Positions 1 to 11,810 of a stretch of 64,000 nucleotides of DNA are shown in pieces. Where the stretch lies: contig NC_044503.1 in assembly GCF_902362185.1 (NCBI RefSeq), positions 26,539,484 through 26,603,483 on the forward strand, read 5' to 3'. How positions within the stretch are numbered: the first letter of the stretch is position 1; every line of letters begins with the position of its first letter. The stretch is from Chanos chanos. Lineage: Eukaryota; Chordata; Actinopteri; Gonorynchiformes; Chanidae. Made by a program: the position numbers and the translations under genes. The notes under the pieces were generated by a model. It was not told where the DNA came from. It saw only the letters and a program-made list of their open reading frames with translations, and did no database searches.

Positions 1-1818
1 CATGTGTCGGGAACTCTGGCCGAGGGCTGTGACATTAAAAATTCCAGAATTTTAACCAAGCGTCACCTTTAAGAGTCCATCCAAATAAGAGGGTTGGTTA
101 AATACATATTTTTGAAAGCTGTTGTATGAGTTGCTGCTCTGTAATATACAGAGACAGTCATGCTTATTTATTTATTTATTTATTTTATCAAACCATTCAG
201 TGACCAATCAAGCCCTTAGGATGGGGGGGGGGGGGGGGCATAAGGAGAGAGATGCTTTGCCACTGAATGAAAGTGATCAGTTGTACTGAAAAAAAAAAGA
301 AGGTTCACTTAGTGTTTGATGTTCAGATTGCATAAGAGAACTGGATTTGTTTGGTATTATCTTAACAGAGGTTCTATAAATAATGCATGTAAAACTATTA
401 AGAAAATCTCCTTTTAAACAATCTGAATGTCAAACATTTTAATGCGCAGCCTTTTAGTGTCCTTTTTTGTGTGGCTTTGTACTTAGTGGTGTTTTTCTTG
501 CCCTCCAAGGACAGTAATTGCGGTCAAATGCACTCAGCACCATAAGAGGAAGGCCAGAAAACCTCACTGTGGGAGACAAGCATTCTGGTCTGTACCATTC
601 ACTTGGCATGTACCACACACATACTTGTCTGTCTGTTCAAAACCAATGACGACCAAATCTGACCATATGACAATCCTGCACAACGTAGTAGAGCATGGTC
701 TGGTTTTAGGGTGATCATTCCCAGGTTAGAAATAGTATACACACACACACACACATATATATGAAAGTTAACTCTTGAAACATCTCAAAATTTGCACATT
801 TCTGTGCACACCTCTATAGTACCGTCGGAACAGGTCAGGCAAGTCTGCTGAGGACAGCTGGGATACAATTCCACACTTACATCATCAGATGGATTCTACA
901 TCATTGACTTTTTTTAGACTCCAGTTTGTCAGACTTCAGATCCACATATCTGATTCTTATGTCGTGTACCCCAAGGATCAGTTCTGTTCCCCTTCCCGTT
1001 CACATATGTACCCTGGTGATTTTTTTCGTACTGCTTATTTTAGAATCAGTTGGATAATCTACTCATTGTTAGTTGTATAACCAACAGAGTAAATGGAACA
1101 TAAAGAGGTACAGTGAATGACTTTATGCGGTGGCAAAAGAGAAATCATTTGCAATTAAATAGGACTAAACCTAGAGAGGTGTAATTCTGGTGTAAACTGG
1201 AAAACTGTCATACTTGTTTTCACAGATGGAGAAAATGTGGAAATCCTTGAGTCTTATACATTTTTGGTGGCACAATATTGGTGACACATTAAAACGTTAC
1301 ACAAACATTGAGGCAATTTCTTAAAAACCAGTCAGCAGAGGATTCTCCTCTCATGCAAACGTGTTTTCTTTTAATGTTTTCAACAAAAACACTTCATGTG
1401 TTTTTATCAAAATGTTCTAGCAAGTTCTCTAGCTGCCAGACACACCAACAGCTTGCTACAAAGTCCAGCTCCACTATTAGCTGTTCATTTGAAAGTATCT
1501 ACGGGCAAATCTAAGTTGATATACATTTGGAACTATGAGGGTCACCTTTAGCTCTTTACTGTTTTTGACACATCTTCTTCAGTGGTCAATGTCTGATGTT
1601 TTGTACAACAAAATTATTCTAAGAACTCTCTATGCATCACGGGCACAGTCTTCATTTTAAAACAACCTTTCAGAGTGCAGTAAATTTACATGGTTGTCCT
1701 TACGTGTGTCTGTCTGTCTGTGTTCTATTGTTCTGTGACCTTTATCTATACTATGTGTGATGGACGCTGATGGCAAATTAATTCCCCTCTGGTATTAATG
1801 CGATGTACTGTTGTACTC

Positions 1819-1910
1819 ATGACATTAGTACTATTGTACTACTATTGTATAACGTTTTAATTGTACATGACATTGTACATGACATTAGTACTATTGTACT
1901 AATGTCATGT
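1819..1910. repeat. Direct repeat ending in a perfect hairpin
   Basis: A segment of about 24 bases beginning CATGACATTAGTAC occurs near 1819 and again at 1879. The second copy continues into a perfect inverted repeat: arm ACATGACATTAGTAC at 1877-1891, loop TATT, and the exact reverse complement at 1896-1910. It is AT-rich and lies in non-coding DNA. It could be the core of a small inverted-repeat element or a local slippage product. Confidence 0.8.
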
Positions 1911-2532
1911 GTTATGTCAATGTACTATTTGACTGTTAACTGAGCTGCAGCACTGTTACATACTGGCCTCTTTAGTTAAGTCATTTGGGCTATAAATGCT
2001 AGTCTGGTGGTGCTTTTTTGCCAACCAAATTCCCTCTTCAGCACTCCCATTTCATACACACACACACACACACAAACCCTCCTCCAAAGTCATTTTAGGG
2101 CAAAGGACTTCATCTCTACTTAAAGCTAGGCTTTTGTTTGCTATATTTGATTTGCTTGCAACAAATACAAGCCAAGATTTTCTTTGAGGTTTTGCTGCTC
2201 AGCAAGCACTCGGCACAGTATAACAGAGGGCAAGAAGACAGGTACGAAAAGAAAGAAAGAAAGAAATCTTAAGGCAAAAGTAAGGAGAGTTGAGTATGGT
2301 TTTTTCGAGTGGGTTTTGTAACATGTCTTGGTATGCCTTTTAATGATTATTATTTGGAGAATTCTATCACAACATTGATGCAAGAGGAAGAAGAATAAAA
2401 TGAAGACTAAATATTGAATATCTGTCTCTTTTGTCTCTTTATAATCACTTTCAGTTAAGAGTCTTAAGTGACATTTAGTTATGCAAATCTCTATTCCAAA
2501 CAAAGAATAGAAAAAAAAGTTCCTTTAGCAGT

Positions 2533-2534
<2 letters not shown>

Positions 2535-2569
<35 letters not shown>
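2535..2569. repeat. (TA)n microsatellite
   Basis: About 17 uninterrupted TA units in the gene-free leading interval. Confidence 0.95.
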
Positions 2570-2571
<2 letters not shown>

Positions 2572-3558
2572 ACATACACACAGCATAACTTCACAGTAAA
2601 CCACCTTCTAATCCATCAGATGTAGTGTGAGGCTTTGCTTTTACCTCATGTGCTCCACTGGACTGACGCAGTAACGGTATCCCCAGATCCCCTGGGTCTG
2701 CTATGATAAAGTTGGCGTGCCCATTTAGCCTCCTTGTCATTTTTCACTGTCTCTCTTTTGCTGAATAGCTTGTTTAAGTGGCTGGCGTGATTCATCTACT
2801 GCCATAGAGAGCTAAAGCAAAAGGGGAGAGAACTTGCCTACCTGGGCCTTCGAAGGCCACCTAACCCACATCCACTAATAGACCCAGATCACATCTAGGT
2901 TATACACACACACACACGCACCGCCAGTGACTGGGGCAGAAGATGTCACCTACTTTAATGGAGTATCCCTGAATCTCAACATCTTTCTTCTGCTGGAATC
3001 TAGCCTGAGGTCTACACCTGTGCCCTAGTTTCACAAAGTAGGCTCTTTCAGATGGTGCCAGTGTGATAGCAAAAAAATGGAAACAAGGGGTGCCAGATAT
3101 GATGCAGACACTGTAAACAACTCAGTGGCCAAAATGGAGGCTGGAATCTTTGCTCCCCTTCAAAGCGAACTCACTCCATGTGTTTCTTACACACGTAGTT
3201 CACACTGGACATGCCATTAGTTAGGAGAGTCCTGTTTTTCAGAGTGAGTTAACAAAAGTCTGATTTTGAAATGCAAACTCTCAAAAGTGACTCTTTTTTG
3301 TTCTAATTAATGTTTTAATTTAAGTTTGAATTTAGAAAATATGCCGTAGCTACCTTAAAGTCAGAGGCCACACAAAAACAAATCTAGTAAGCAAACAATG
3401 AATATGGTAAATATGACTACTGCTGTTGTGGTATGTACGAGCAGTAGCCTACACATAATTTTATTTTCCCAAAAAGACGGACCCGGCTCGACCTCCTCCA
3501 TGTAAACTGGGTTAGTCACATGCATCAAACAGCGCACACGCAGTTGTTGACGGGCCGG

Positions 3559-3566
3559 TGACGTCA
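3559..3566 (+). promoter_or_regulatory. Palindromic CRE before tmem222
   Basis: The full palindrome TGACGTCA, the consensus for CREB/ATF factors, ends 17 bases before the tmem222 start codon in a locally GC-rich patch with no TATA box. Full CREs near a start are typical of TATA-less housekeeping promoters. Use of the site is inferred. Confidence 0.6.
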
Positions 3567-3583
3567 GTGGTTGTCAAATTGTG

Positions 3584-4524
3584 ATGGCGGATGTTGACGA
3601 TATCGACACCATGAAGAATTTTCAGGGTTTCGAGAGAATTGACAGGGAATTGAGCCGCTATCCATATTGTATTGTGTGGACACCTATCCCAATCCTGTCG
3701 TGAGTTATTTGTTATCTATGTTTTAGGCACCAGTTTATATTTAGATGCTTGTAGTAACAATAATGAAGAGCTTGCTAGCAGGTTAACACTTTCATTCAAC
3801 GTAAAAAGTGGACATTAACCCTCGTCTTAAATTATACAATCATATTGTTTTCTTTTGCTGTAGTATTCTATGATGTATACATTCAGTGTCGTTTAGTCAC
3901 TCGGAAGACTTTATTTTACTGACCCAGCCGCAGTTGTTACAGCAGCTGCTGTTAGCCACTTACTTACCAATGCATTATGTAGGCGCAATGCTGTGTTAAC
4001 AATAGGAATTCCCTTTAGCTGAGCCAGGATATTGTCAGGGAACATAGTTGTCTTCATTCGCAAGATCAGCGTAATGACGCGTAGGCATATTTCAACAGTC
4101 AAAGCAATTTTAAAGAAAATTAGAAGAAAAAAGGGAAATTCAGCTGAAAAGCATACCTATCTGTCTGTCGGATAGGTATTTTCTACATGTCAACGGCTGA
4201 AATACCTCTGGTTCACAAGCAGCCATTCAGAACATTCCTTAGTACGTCAGGTCGTAACCGTCTCATTCATATCTGAGGAGTGTTCTGCGTTACCGTTTTT
4301 TTCCCTTTCCTACAACTTTCACTGATTCACCTTATAACAAATTTGCCTCAATTTTGTCACTCTAGGTGGTTTTTGCCTTTCATCGGTCATATGGGAATAT
4401 GCACCTCCACAGGTGTGATACGGGACTTTGCCGGGCCTTATTTTGTATCTGTGAGTACACAAAAGCTCAAACGGTATAAATTTCAGTATATCTATCTCAA
4501 GATGTAAGCATTCCTGGAAGTCTT

Positions 4525-4562
<38 letters not shown>

Positions 4563-6247
4563 TCATTTCTATTTTTATCATATTTTAAATTTTCTTTTTA
4601 TTTTCTAGGAAGACAACATGGCCTTTGGAAGACCAACAAAGTAAGCTGGAACTTTTGACCACTGTCTCAAACTGCACTGGGTTTATTGATTAATTGGGTG
4701 ACTCATGTGTACGTAGGATACCGCAGCTTTTTGGTCATGTTATTGTTCTTATACATTTACAGGTACTGGAAACTGGATAAAAACAAGGTGTATGGCAGTG
4801 GGTCCAATGCCTGGGATAAGGCAGTGCATGATGCCTCTGAGGAATACAAAAACAGAATGGTAAAGAAAAAAAAATCCCCAAAGCGTTTTTTATACAGAGA
4901 GCAATGTAAAGAAACACCAGTTCTACTGGATGTGTAGGGGTGGATGAGAACCACGGAAAACAGCTGGTTATGTCACTACAGGTTTCCTCCAGTGAACTGA
5001 GGAGATGACACTTAACAAGATTTTCATATTCTACCTTTCAAATGTATGTCCTCAGATGTCCTGATTATGGGGAAAAATGTGTTATGTGGTCCCCCAAAGA
5101 GCTGAAAATCTAATTACATTTTTTTTCCTTTTAATGACACTTGATGTCTCTCTAGTCATGACCAATATACAGCAAAGTTGGTAGTACATCGTAAGTTGGA
5201 AAATGATTGCAGGGTGTTATCTGTTTAATTCTTTGAACATCCTGAAATTCTGCTTGTCTTTTAGTTACAAACAGCAAACAGATGACATTTAGTCCAGAGG
5301 TGAAACGGACATAAATAATCCCATGAACATTAATACCTGATGTTCGCATAATGCAAACCACATGTGGCTCCGTCTCACTCAGACAGAGTACTTTTATTTT
5401 AAAATCTTATTGAGAATACGTGTGACGGTTTTGAAAACATATGTACTAAAACTGTGTTTGATTTGCTTCCCAATGAAAACGATACAGCACAACCTGTGCT
5501 GTGATAACTGTCACTCCCACGTGGCCATGGCCCTAAACCTCATGCGCTATGACAACAGCTCCTCATGGAACATGGTCAGCCTCTGTTTAATGTCACTCAT
5601 CTACAGTAAACACGTCAGGTAAGCCAACTCTCATAATCTGTGTTCATAAGGCATTATAAAAATTCTTTAAAGTCACATTCAATAAGAACTCCATGTATGT
5701 GTGTATCTGTGGGATAGAGAAGCAAAGGCAAGGCTGTGTTTAAATGTTTATTCATCCAAATATAAAAAGCACATGCATTTGAATTACCCTTAAAATGTGG
5801 TTTATAATAACTGCAGGTATCCAGCTCTTTTTTTATGAACATAGTGGTGCACTGCAGCAGCTGGGCTACCACCAGCCTATATGACACACACACACACACA
5901 CACACAGATAGATATCTATGACACACACACACACACACACACACAGATAGATATCTATGACACACACGCATATATGACTCATAAATATCACTATATTTTA
6001 TATAATATGGTGATATTTAATGTTTTTAGCTCTACGCTTTGGAGCTGTTGTCATGCCTTTGTGCTCTGTCCGTGAGTCAGTCCTGGGTTGCATTGTCCTT
6101 AAGTGGATATTGGTCGTGTGCTTCATCACTGTCAGACAGTGTGTCCCCCCCCATACGTCAGCGCTCCGCAGGGGCTCTCGCCACTGGGGCACCGGGTAAA
6201 CGTGGAGGACAAGAGGACACAGAGACGGAGTGTGAAAATGGAGGGGG

Positions 6248-6293
<46 letters not shown>

Positions 6294-6598
6294 TGCTCTG
6301 GGAGTCTGTGGTCTGCTCAGAGGTTACACAGAGCAGTCGCCTGAGTTTCATACCGTTTTTGTCCTTCAGTGCCTCCACTGACTGACAGATGTATTAAAAC
6401 AAATTACGGAGAGGAGTTTCTCTCGTGAGCAGGAAAGGAGGATTTCATGAATTGCTTAAACGTCTCTCTCCCCCCACCCTTTCTAATCTCACTTTCTCTC
6501 ATTTTCTTAGCTTTGTGGGGTTCCTCAAGACTTGGCTGCCCTTCCTTATGCTCTGTGGAGTCGTGGTCACCATCACCTTGGCCGTGAATCTACGGTGA
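3584..6598 (+). CDS. tmem222: Transmembrane protein 222
   Basis: Six coding exons: 3584-3699, 4366-4450, 4609-4640, 4763-4859, 5488-5618 and 6511-6598. All introns are GT-AG and phases close, giving 182 residues (human TMEM222 is 208, longer at the N-terminus). The protein belongs to the DUF778 family of small multi-pass membrane proteins; its biochemical role is poorly defined. Visible hallmarks are [11 protein letters not shown] at the start of exon 2 (a likely first membrane segment), GPYFVS, the invariant [12 protein letters not shown] block, the Cys-rich [13 protein letters not shown] at the start of exon 5, and two C-terminal hydrophobic segments ending in NLR. The start is the first ATG of a frame opening [20 protein letters not shown]. 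The next gene starts 1.5 kb downstream on the same strand. Identification is firm from near-identity of the exon 3-5 motifs. Confidence 0.95.
4530..4562. repeat. (ATT)n microsatellite
   Basis: A trinucleotide run of about 11 units in tmem222 intron 2, just before its 32-base exon 3. Confidence 0.9.
5881..5967. repeat. 37-39 bp tandem unit built on a CA run
   Basis: In tmem222 intron 5 a unit made of ATG, a CA run and AGATAGATATCT occurs twice and starts a third time (starts at 5881, 5918 and 5957). The small length differences are in the CA part, so a microsatellite is nested in a minisatellite. Confidence 0.85.
6248..6292. repeat. (GT)n microsatellite
   Basis: About 22 GT units in tmem222 intron 5. 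They create spurious poly-Cys/Val and poly-Thr/His open frames on both strands that should not be annotated. Confidence 0.95.
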
Positions 6599-7475
6599 CC
6601 AAGACACACACACACACACACACACACACAGTGAGAAGACAACGTGAGAGATTTTACGAGAGCGGATGGGATTTCGGTTCAACTCAGGATCAGTCGAAGC
6701 CACAGCAGTTAAAAAAAAAAAAATCAAATGCCAAGTGTAATGCTGAATGAAAATTCCAGAACATTCTTCTGTCTTCTTCTGTATGCTATGGAAGTGAACA
6801 GGAGTTCCTGCATTGCTGTTTCATGAGACTCTTTCTTTGCTTTTTTTTCTTTTCTTTTTTTTGAACAAAATTGGACTTGAAAACCATCGATGCGCAATCA
6901 CAAAAATGGATTAAAATGATTCATTTTGACTCTCGTATCAGTAGCTCAAGCTAACAGTTTGACCCATGATGGACAGCAAGGTTGGACAGATGTTAGGCTG
7001 CCCGACTGAAGTCATCCCAGAGAGAGGAGCTGGATACCTTTCCTGTCAAATTGTAAGACTGCTGTTGAAAGGCATATGGTAATCTAATTTTATTACAGTC
7101 AAGATTCACTTTTTCTTTCTCTTTCCCCTGAAATTTGCGTGACGTTCAGCTGCCATATACACGCATGTGAGCATCAACATATATGTACATGTTCACTTTG
7201 AAACATACTTGAGATGGTAGTGGTTGGCTTTGTTTCAAATATACAACTATTTTGACAGTTTACCTACTTATATATAATGCAGATAGTTTTGCCACATCTG
7301 TGGTCTTTTGATATCTACTCAACACTCACTGAAGGGACAGATACTTCATTTTATTATAAGGGTTTTTGTACGAAATAAAATATTTTCGAGTTTACGCTTT
7401 CTTACTAAATACACCGATGCATTTAAATCCCATATTATCTAGAACATCGGAAGTGAATGCAGAAAATGAAATAAA
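6599..7475 (+). other. tmem222: tmem222 3' UTR with poly-A signals
   Basis: The interval after the stop has no coding potential. It begins with a (CA)n run at 6604-6629 and contains two AATAAA hexamers, at 7374-7379 and 7470-7475. Either could end the tmem222 transcript before the next gene starts at about 8.1 kb. The 3' end is inferred. Confidence 0.55.
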
Positions 7476-8084
7476 ACGTATCCTGTTTACACGCAAGACT
7501 TTTTCAAAACAAGTTGAATTGTTCTCTGCTAACCTCCAGTTATTCAGGTCTACAGAACAGCAAACTACTTCAGCGCTCCAATACAGTGGTCAAAATAAGC
7601 AATTGAAGAATTAAAAAAAAACATTCCTTATCGCGGTTGCCTTTAGTTTATCTAACATCTAAATCGTAACAGCAGTGTACTTCTACACAGCGTCCTCAGT
7701 GACCTCTTCGAGTGCAATATGTTCTCTTTCCCTTTAAGATCGATGTCCTCTAGAGACTTTCGCACTCTCCTGCTCGCTATATATCAAGGAATGCGTTATA
7801 CTTTGTTTTCTCAAACCAGCTCAACGGACAACGATGCAGTATTTTCTCCTACAGTGTATCTCAAATGTTCCTCCTTCCGGCTTGACTAAAATTCGCCAAG
7901 CGAAGGGGAGAGGAAAAGGAAAAATATCACTCGTAACCGGGATATCGCAGGTAATATGTAATGAAAGGAGCTTTCGAAGGGACATTTGGGCTTCAGGACA
8001 GAAAGTTTTGATTCTATCGGACTATTCATGATACTATACGTAAATCGTATCCGTGTAGCGCAGTCCAAAGTGGCAACCCACAGA

Positions 8085-9811
8085 ATGCAAAGGTTGGTTG
8101 TTGTTTTCTGTGCCCTGTTCTGCGTCTCCACATGCAGCGGAGATTGCCCATCTGGTTGTGAGTGCTTTGAGGCGTCCTGGACTGTCAAATGCATTTCCAC
8201 GAGCTTACGTGAAATACCGAGCGACATCCCAGGATATACAAGTAATTTATTCATCACTGGAAATGAGATAAGACGGCTTAATTACAACTCATTTGATGGA
8301 CTAAAGAATGTAACCAACTTGGTCTTAAGCTATAACGGGTAAGAAAGTGTCACTGGAGTAACCCATCCTCATGTTATTGATCTATAGCATAATATGTCGC
8401 TTAATGGTATCAGAAATTTTTATTCCTTTTGCCAACAGTGCGGACGTTCTCAGATAATGAACCAATACTAACTAAAGATTTGTAGCTCTGATAACTGTTA
8501 AGAATTGCTTGTATTCATGTTAGGGGCATGTTAATACTCGAAGATTTACTTTAGTAAGCATACCATTATTTATAACAAAAAATTAGTCCAAGGTGTTTCA
8601 CTAAATAACTTCACATATTCTGACAACTTTGTTTTGAACGAGAGCTCATACATGCAGCTAAATTATAATTGAATGTATAAGATGTGATAATTAAAAGACT
8701 CTTGTTGTTTATAAAACTGGCGCAGAACCTTATTTTAAACTGGTCACTGGCCATCGTTTATTGTGATGTTTGTGTGTGTGTGTGTGTGTGTCACCGTAGT
8801 ACTAAACTTTACGGTTTCATATTCAAACTGTTTTCACACAAAACTTTTTCTCCCAGGATCAAAGAGGTTGCGTCCCACTCTTTCTCCTCCCTAACCATGT
8901 TGCGCAGTCTGGACCTGAGTGGTAACCAGTTGTCCCTCATTCATCCAGAGGCTTTTTCTATATCAGGGAGTCCACTACAGGAACTCAACCTCAGCTCCTG
9001 TCTGTATAACCACACCTCACTGACGGACCTCATTACCGCACTGCGCTGGGGCGGGCTTGGCAGCTTGCTCCGCCTCGATCTAGCTGGGAACCGCCTCGTT
9101 CTCCTACCCCCAGGGATGTTCTCTCCTCTGCCCAGCTTACAGCGCCTTTTCCTGGGTAACAACTCTCTGGTGGCGGTCTACAATGGTACTTTCTCCGGCC
9201 TTGAGCGTCTGGTGCGGCTGGACCTGACCCGAAACGCTTTTCGGACCTTCAGCGCCGAGGGGCTCCGCGAGCTGGAGAGGTTCGAACGGGCCCGGCTCCT
9301 GCTGGGCGAGAACCCGTACGCGTGCTCGTGCGAGACGGAAGAGTTCGCGGACTGGCTGAACAGCTCCAGGGTACAGGTGGGCGATTCGGAGAGGGTTACC
9401 TGCTTCTCTCCCCCTGAGCTTCGCAATGCAGCGGTCAGGGCTCTCACGGCGCAGGCGTTGGGATGTTACGGGAAACCCAAGGAGGAGGGGGTGGCTGATT
9501 TGACCCTGCAGACCTCGTACGTGTTCCTCGGTCTTGTCCTTGGTTTTGTGGGCATGGTCTTCCTCCTCGTGGTTTACCTCAACCGACACGGCATCAAAAA
9601 GCGGGTCACAGACACGCATAGAGCCTGCCAAGATGTACTGGACGCTTATCAGTACCGCTACGAGATCGATTCGGACCCACGACTTAGGCACATTTCCACA
9701 AACAACCACCAACAACACCACAGGCATACAGCAGAACCTCATACAGGAAGGATCCCCTCGGACACTTGCATCACTCCAGTGCCTGCTGACATCACTGACA
9801 TCACGCTATGA
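8085..9811 (+). CDS. tpbg-like: Trophoblast glycoprotein (5T4/Waif)-like LRR receptor
   Basis: Two exons, 8085-8338 and 8857-9811, give 402 residues (human TPBG 420). TPBG/Waif proteins are cell-surface leucine-rich repeat glycoproteins; Waif1/5T4 dampens Wnt/beta-catenin signalling through LRP6. In order: a signal peptide at about 1-19; an LRR N-cap with clustered Cys (DCPSGCECFE); LRRs, including LRSLDLSGNQL and LLRLDLAGNRL; an LRR C-cap beginning NPYACSCETEEFADWL; a membrane helix at about 303-326 within LQTSYVFLGLVLGFVG; then NRHGIKK and YRYEIDSDPRL, the diagnostic juxtamembrane and cytoplasmic blocks. Several N-x-S/T sites fit a glycoprotein. The cytoplasmic tail runs about 32 residues past the end of human TPBG and finishes ITL instead of SDV. 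An in-frame ATG at 7986 is possible, but the ATG at 8085 puts the signal peptide first. I cannot tell from sequence alone whether this is tpbg, tpbgl or a third paralogue. Confidence 0.9.
8765..8790. repeat. (GT)n microsatellite
   Basis: A short GT run in the single intron of the tpbg-like gene, upstream of its acceptor. Confidence 0.9.
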
Positions 9812-10480
9812 TTACAAATTAAAGCGTAATGGGCACAACACAATATACCTGAGTGTGTCTGTGTGTGCGTGTGTGTTTGTGTATGTATGTGTGTATGTAT
9901 TTATGTTTAGACTTATGTAATAGAAGCCTTTTAGGTTGTCTGTCATTGCAGTAAACATGTTGTGAAAATGTGTGTATGTCCGCGTGAATGTGAATTTAGA
10001 ACAGAACCGGGGTTCTTTCGCAGATGAATGTATTCCAATAGGTCATTGGTGACTCCAGTCGGCTTGTTGAACACAGGCACAGATATGTTACAATACCTGC
10101 AACCCACTGCCACAGATAAATACTAACAAAATATTTAAGGAAAAAAAAAAAAAAGTAAACTGATCTTTGATGATCATGTAACTGATAAACTCGACAAACT
10201 GAGAACGAGTTGGATTCTGGCCACAGTTAAAGCTGTTTACCTGAGGATTGTTTACTGTACTGTCCCTTATTTGTTTTATGTTTGTTTTGCCTTTTTTTTT
10301 TTTAATACTTCCTTGTTCCACCCGTCCATGCTCTTGTGCAATCTCCCACATCCTGTGCTGTCACGCAGTAATGCAGAATGTTTCCTCACATCCCACTGGA
10401 GAAAAAAACGACCAAACGCTGATGAGGAGCCAAATAGGGCACAATGAAAGATTTGAATTATACGCAGTAGACCTCACTGT

Positions 10481-10520
<40 letters not shown>

Positions 10521-10526
10521 CGTGAC

Positions 10527-10559
<33 letters not shown>

Positions 10560-10564
10560 ACGCG

Positions 10565-10617
<53 letters not shown>

Positions 10618-11093
10618 AAGAGAGAGTGTGTGTTTGCAGGAGTTTGGAAGTAATGACTATAGAGATGCAAGACAAGACAGCTAATGTATCTTCACAAAGT
10701 ATTGCATCTGTTTAATGTGCATGTATTTTGGATGTATCATATTTTATTATCATGTAGTTTGCCATAGAGAGTTGGCAAAAGGCTGCAGTTTATGATGTAT
10801 TATCAGTATTTCTCTTGTTGGTATGCACTGGCATGTGGTAGCCTCGTAGCCTAGCCTATGTATGAATGAACAGACTTATTGTTCTAAGTTTCAGTAAAAT
10901 CTGTTTGCCTGTCTGTGTGTCTGTCTGTCTGTGTCTCATAGCAGGTAGCAGGCTTTTTTGTTTACATATTTAATTAGCAAAGGGGTATTATGACTAATAC
11001 GCTGAAAAAATATTATTGTAATTGAATGCTTCTTTTTATTGTTGTTGTTGTTATTAGAGCAGTTACACCTTGAGATAAGATCAAATGAATAAA
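9812..11093 (+). other. 3' UTR / intergenic after the tpbg-like gene
   Basis: No further coding exon is visible. The interval holds a poly-A run near 10140, the GT/GA block at 10483-10630, and an AATAAA at 11088-11093 that could end a 1.3 kb 3' UTR. A weaker ATTAAA lies at 9818-9823, only seven bases after the stop. Confidence 0.45.
10483..10630. repeat. Compound (GT)n/(GA)n microsatellite
   Basis: Three GT blocks alternate with three GA blocks, joined by short AACG(T/C)GACT spacers. The block-spacer-block pattern suggests duplication of a GT-GA unit rather than simple slippage. Confidence 0.9.
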
Positions 11094-11499
11094 TATCTCC
11101 CTATTACCTCTATGCAGAGAGACATGATGTGTCTGTCAAAAAAACAAACAAAACAAACAAACAAACTAGTGACGCTCCAAGAGTAACATATTTTTTATGT
11201 CGTAAGTAAAACCTGTCATTGCTGTAAATATAGGATGCTTGTAATTTATTGCACAGCGAGAAAAAAAAGAGATTCGGATATCATTTCAGGAAACATCTAT
11301 ACTTGCTGACTTTTTATCGCTGACCTAAACCACTGACAGTGGATATTATCTCCTAAAGACACATGACAAACGAAGTCAAAGAAGAAAAAACAGAACATAA
11401 ACAGTCACAGAGAGGGAAAAGAAAGTGACCGTAATCACACGAAGTAGCTAAAGACAAGGAACTTGCATGGCAATACACAGACGTATCCGTTTGGATGAG

Positions 11500-11507
11500 T
11501 GACGTCA
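11500..11507 (+). promoter_or_regulatory. Palindromic CRE at the putative kdf1 promoter
   Basis: A complete TGACGTCA lies about 300 bases before the splice donor of the putative first kdf1 exon. It is the second full CRE near a transcription start in this window, after the one at tmem222. Function is inferred. Confidence 0.45.
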
Positions 11508-11559
11508 TCGCTTACCTGTGAGTGGGTGTTGGATTTACTTGTAGCCTCAGGTAAGATAT

Positions 11560-11810
11560 GGGAGAGCGAAAGAGCACAACATTGTGGAATTTACCGACAG
11601 AGGTTTACTGAGAAGCGAGTTGGTTGAGATTGGCCTCGTCGGAAGCCAAACAATTCGGACTTACCTACACGATTTTGGAGCTTGAATGGATAAAAAACGC
11701 GATATCTTATAAACTCGGCAGAAGAAGCGTGTTTTTTCATTCACTTCCGTCATTTTGAACGGTGAAAAGAGATTACTTCCAAAACAAGAGTGAAGATTTC
11801 CTCATATGCG
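11560..11810 (+). other. kdf1: Putative kdf1 non-coding exon 1
   Basis: The kdf1 coding exon is preceded by a good acceptor (CACCCCAG ending at 14379) 19 bases before its ATG, so a 5' non-coding exon must exist upstream. The best candidate donor is GCG|GTAAGT at 11811, downstream of a CRE and in sequence with no open frame. The exon start is not determinable; 11560 is a guess. Confidence 0.4.

Larger units (their letters stand above)
1..3558. other. Gene-free leading interval
   Basis: I find no coding exon here on either strand; the open frames are short and unlike any family I know. The stretch holds a run of 16 G at 223-238, a perfect hairpin at 1877-1910, a (TA)n run at 2535-2569 and short CA runs. 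In human, WDTC1 lies just upstream of TMEM222 in the same direction, so part of this could be a wdtc1 3' UTR, but no sequence match shows that. Confidence 0.5.

Noticed and set aside
9137-9742. 201-residue minus-strand open frame opposite the tpbg-like exon 2
   Set aside because: Shadow of a GC-rich real exon; no recognisable domain.
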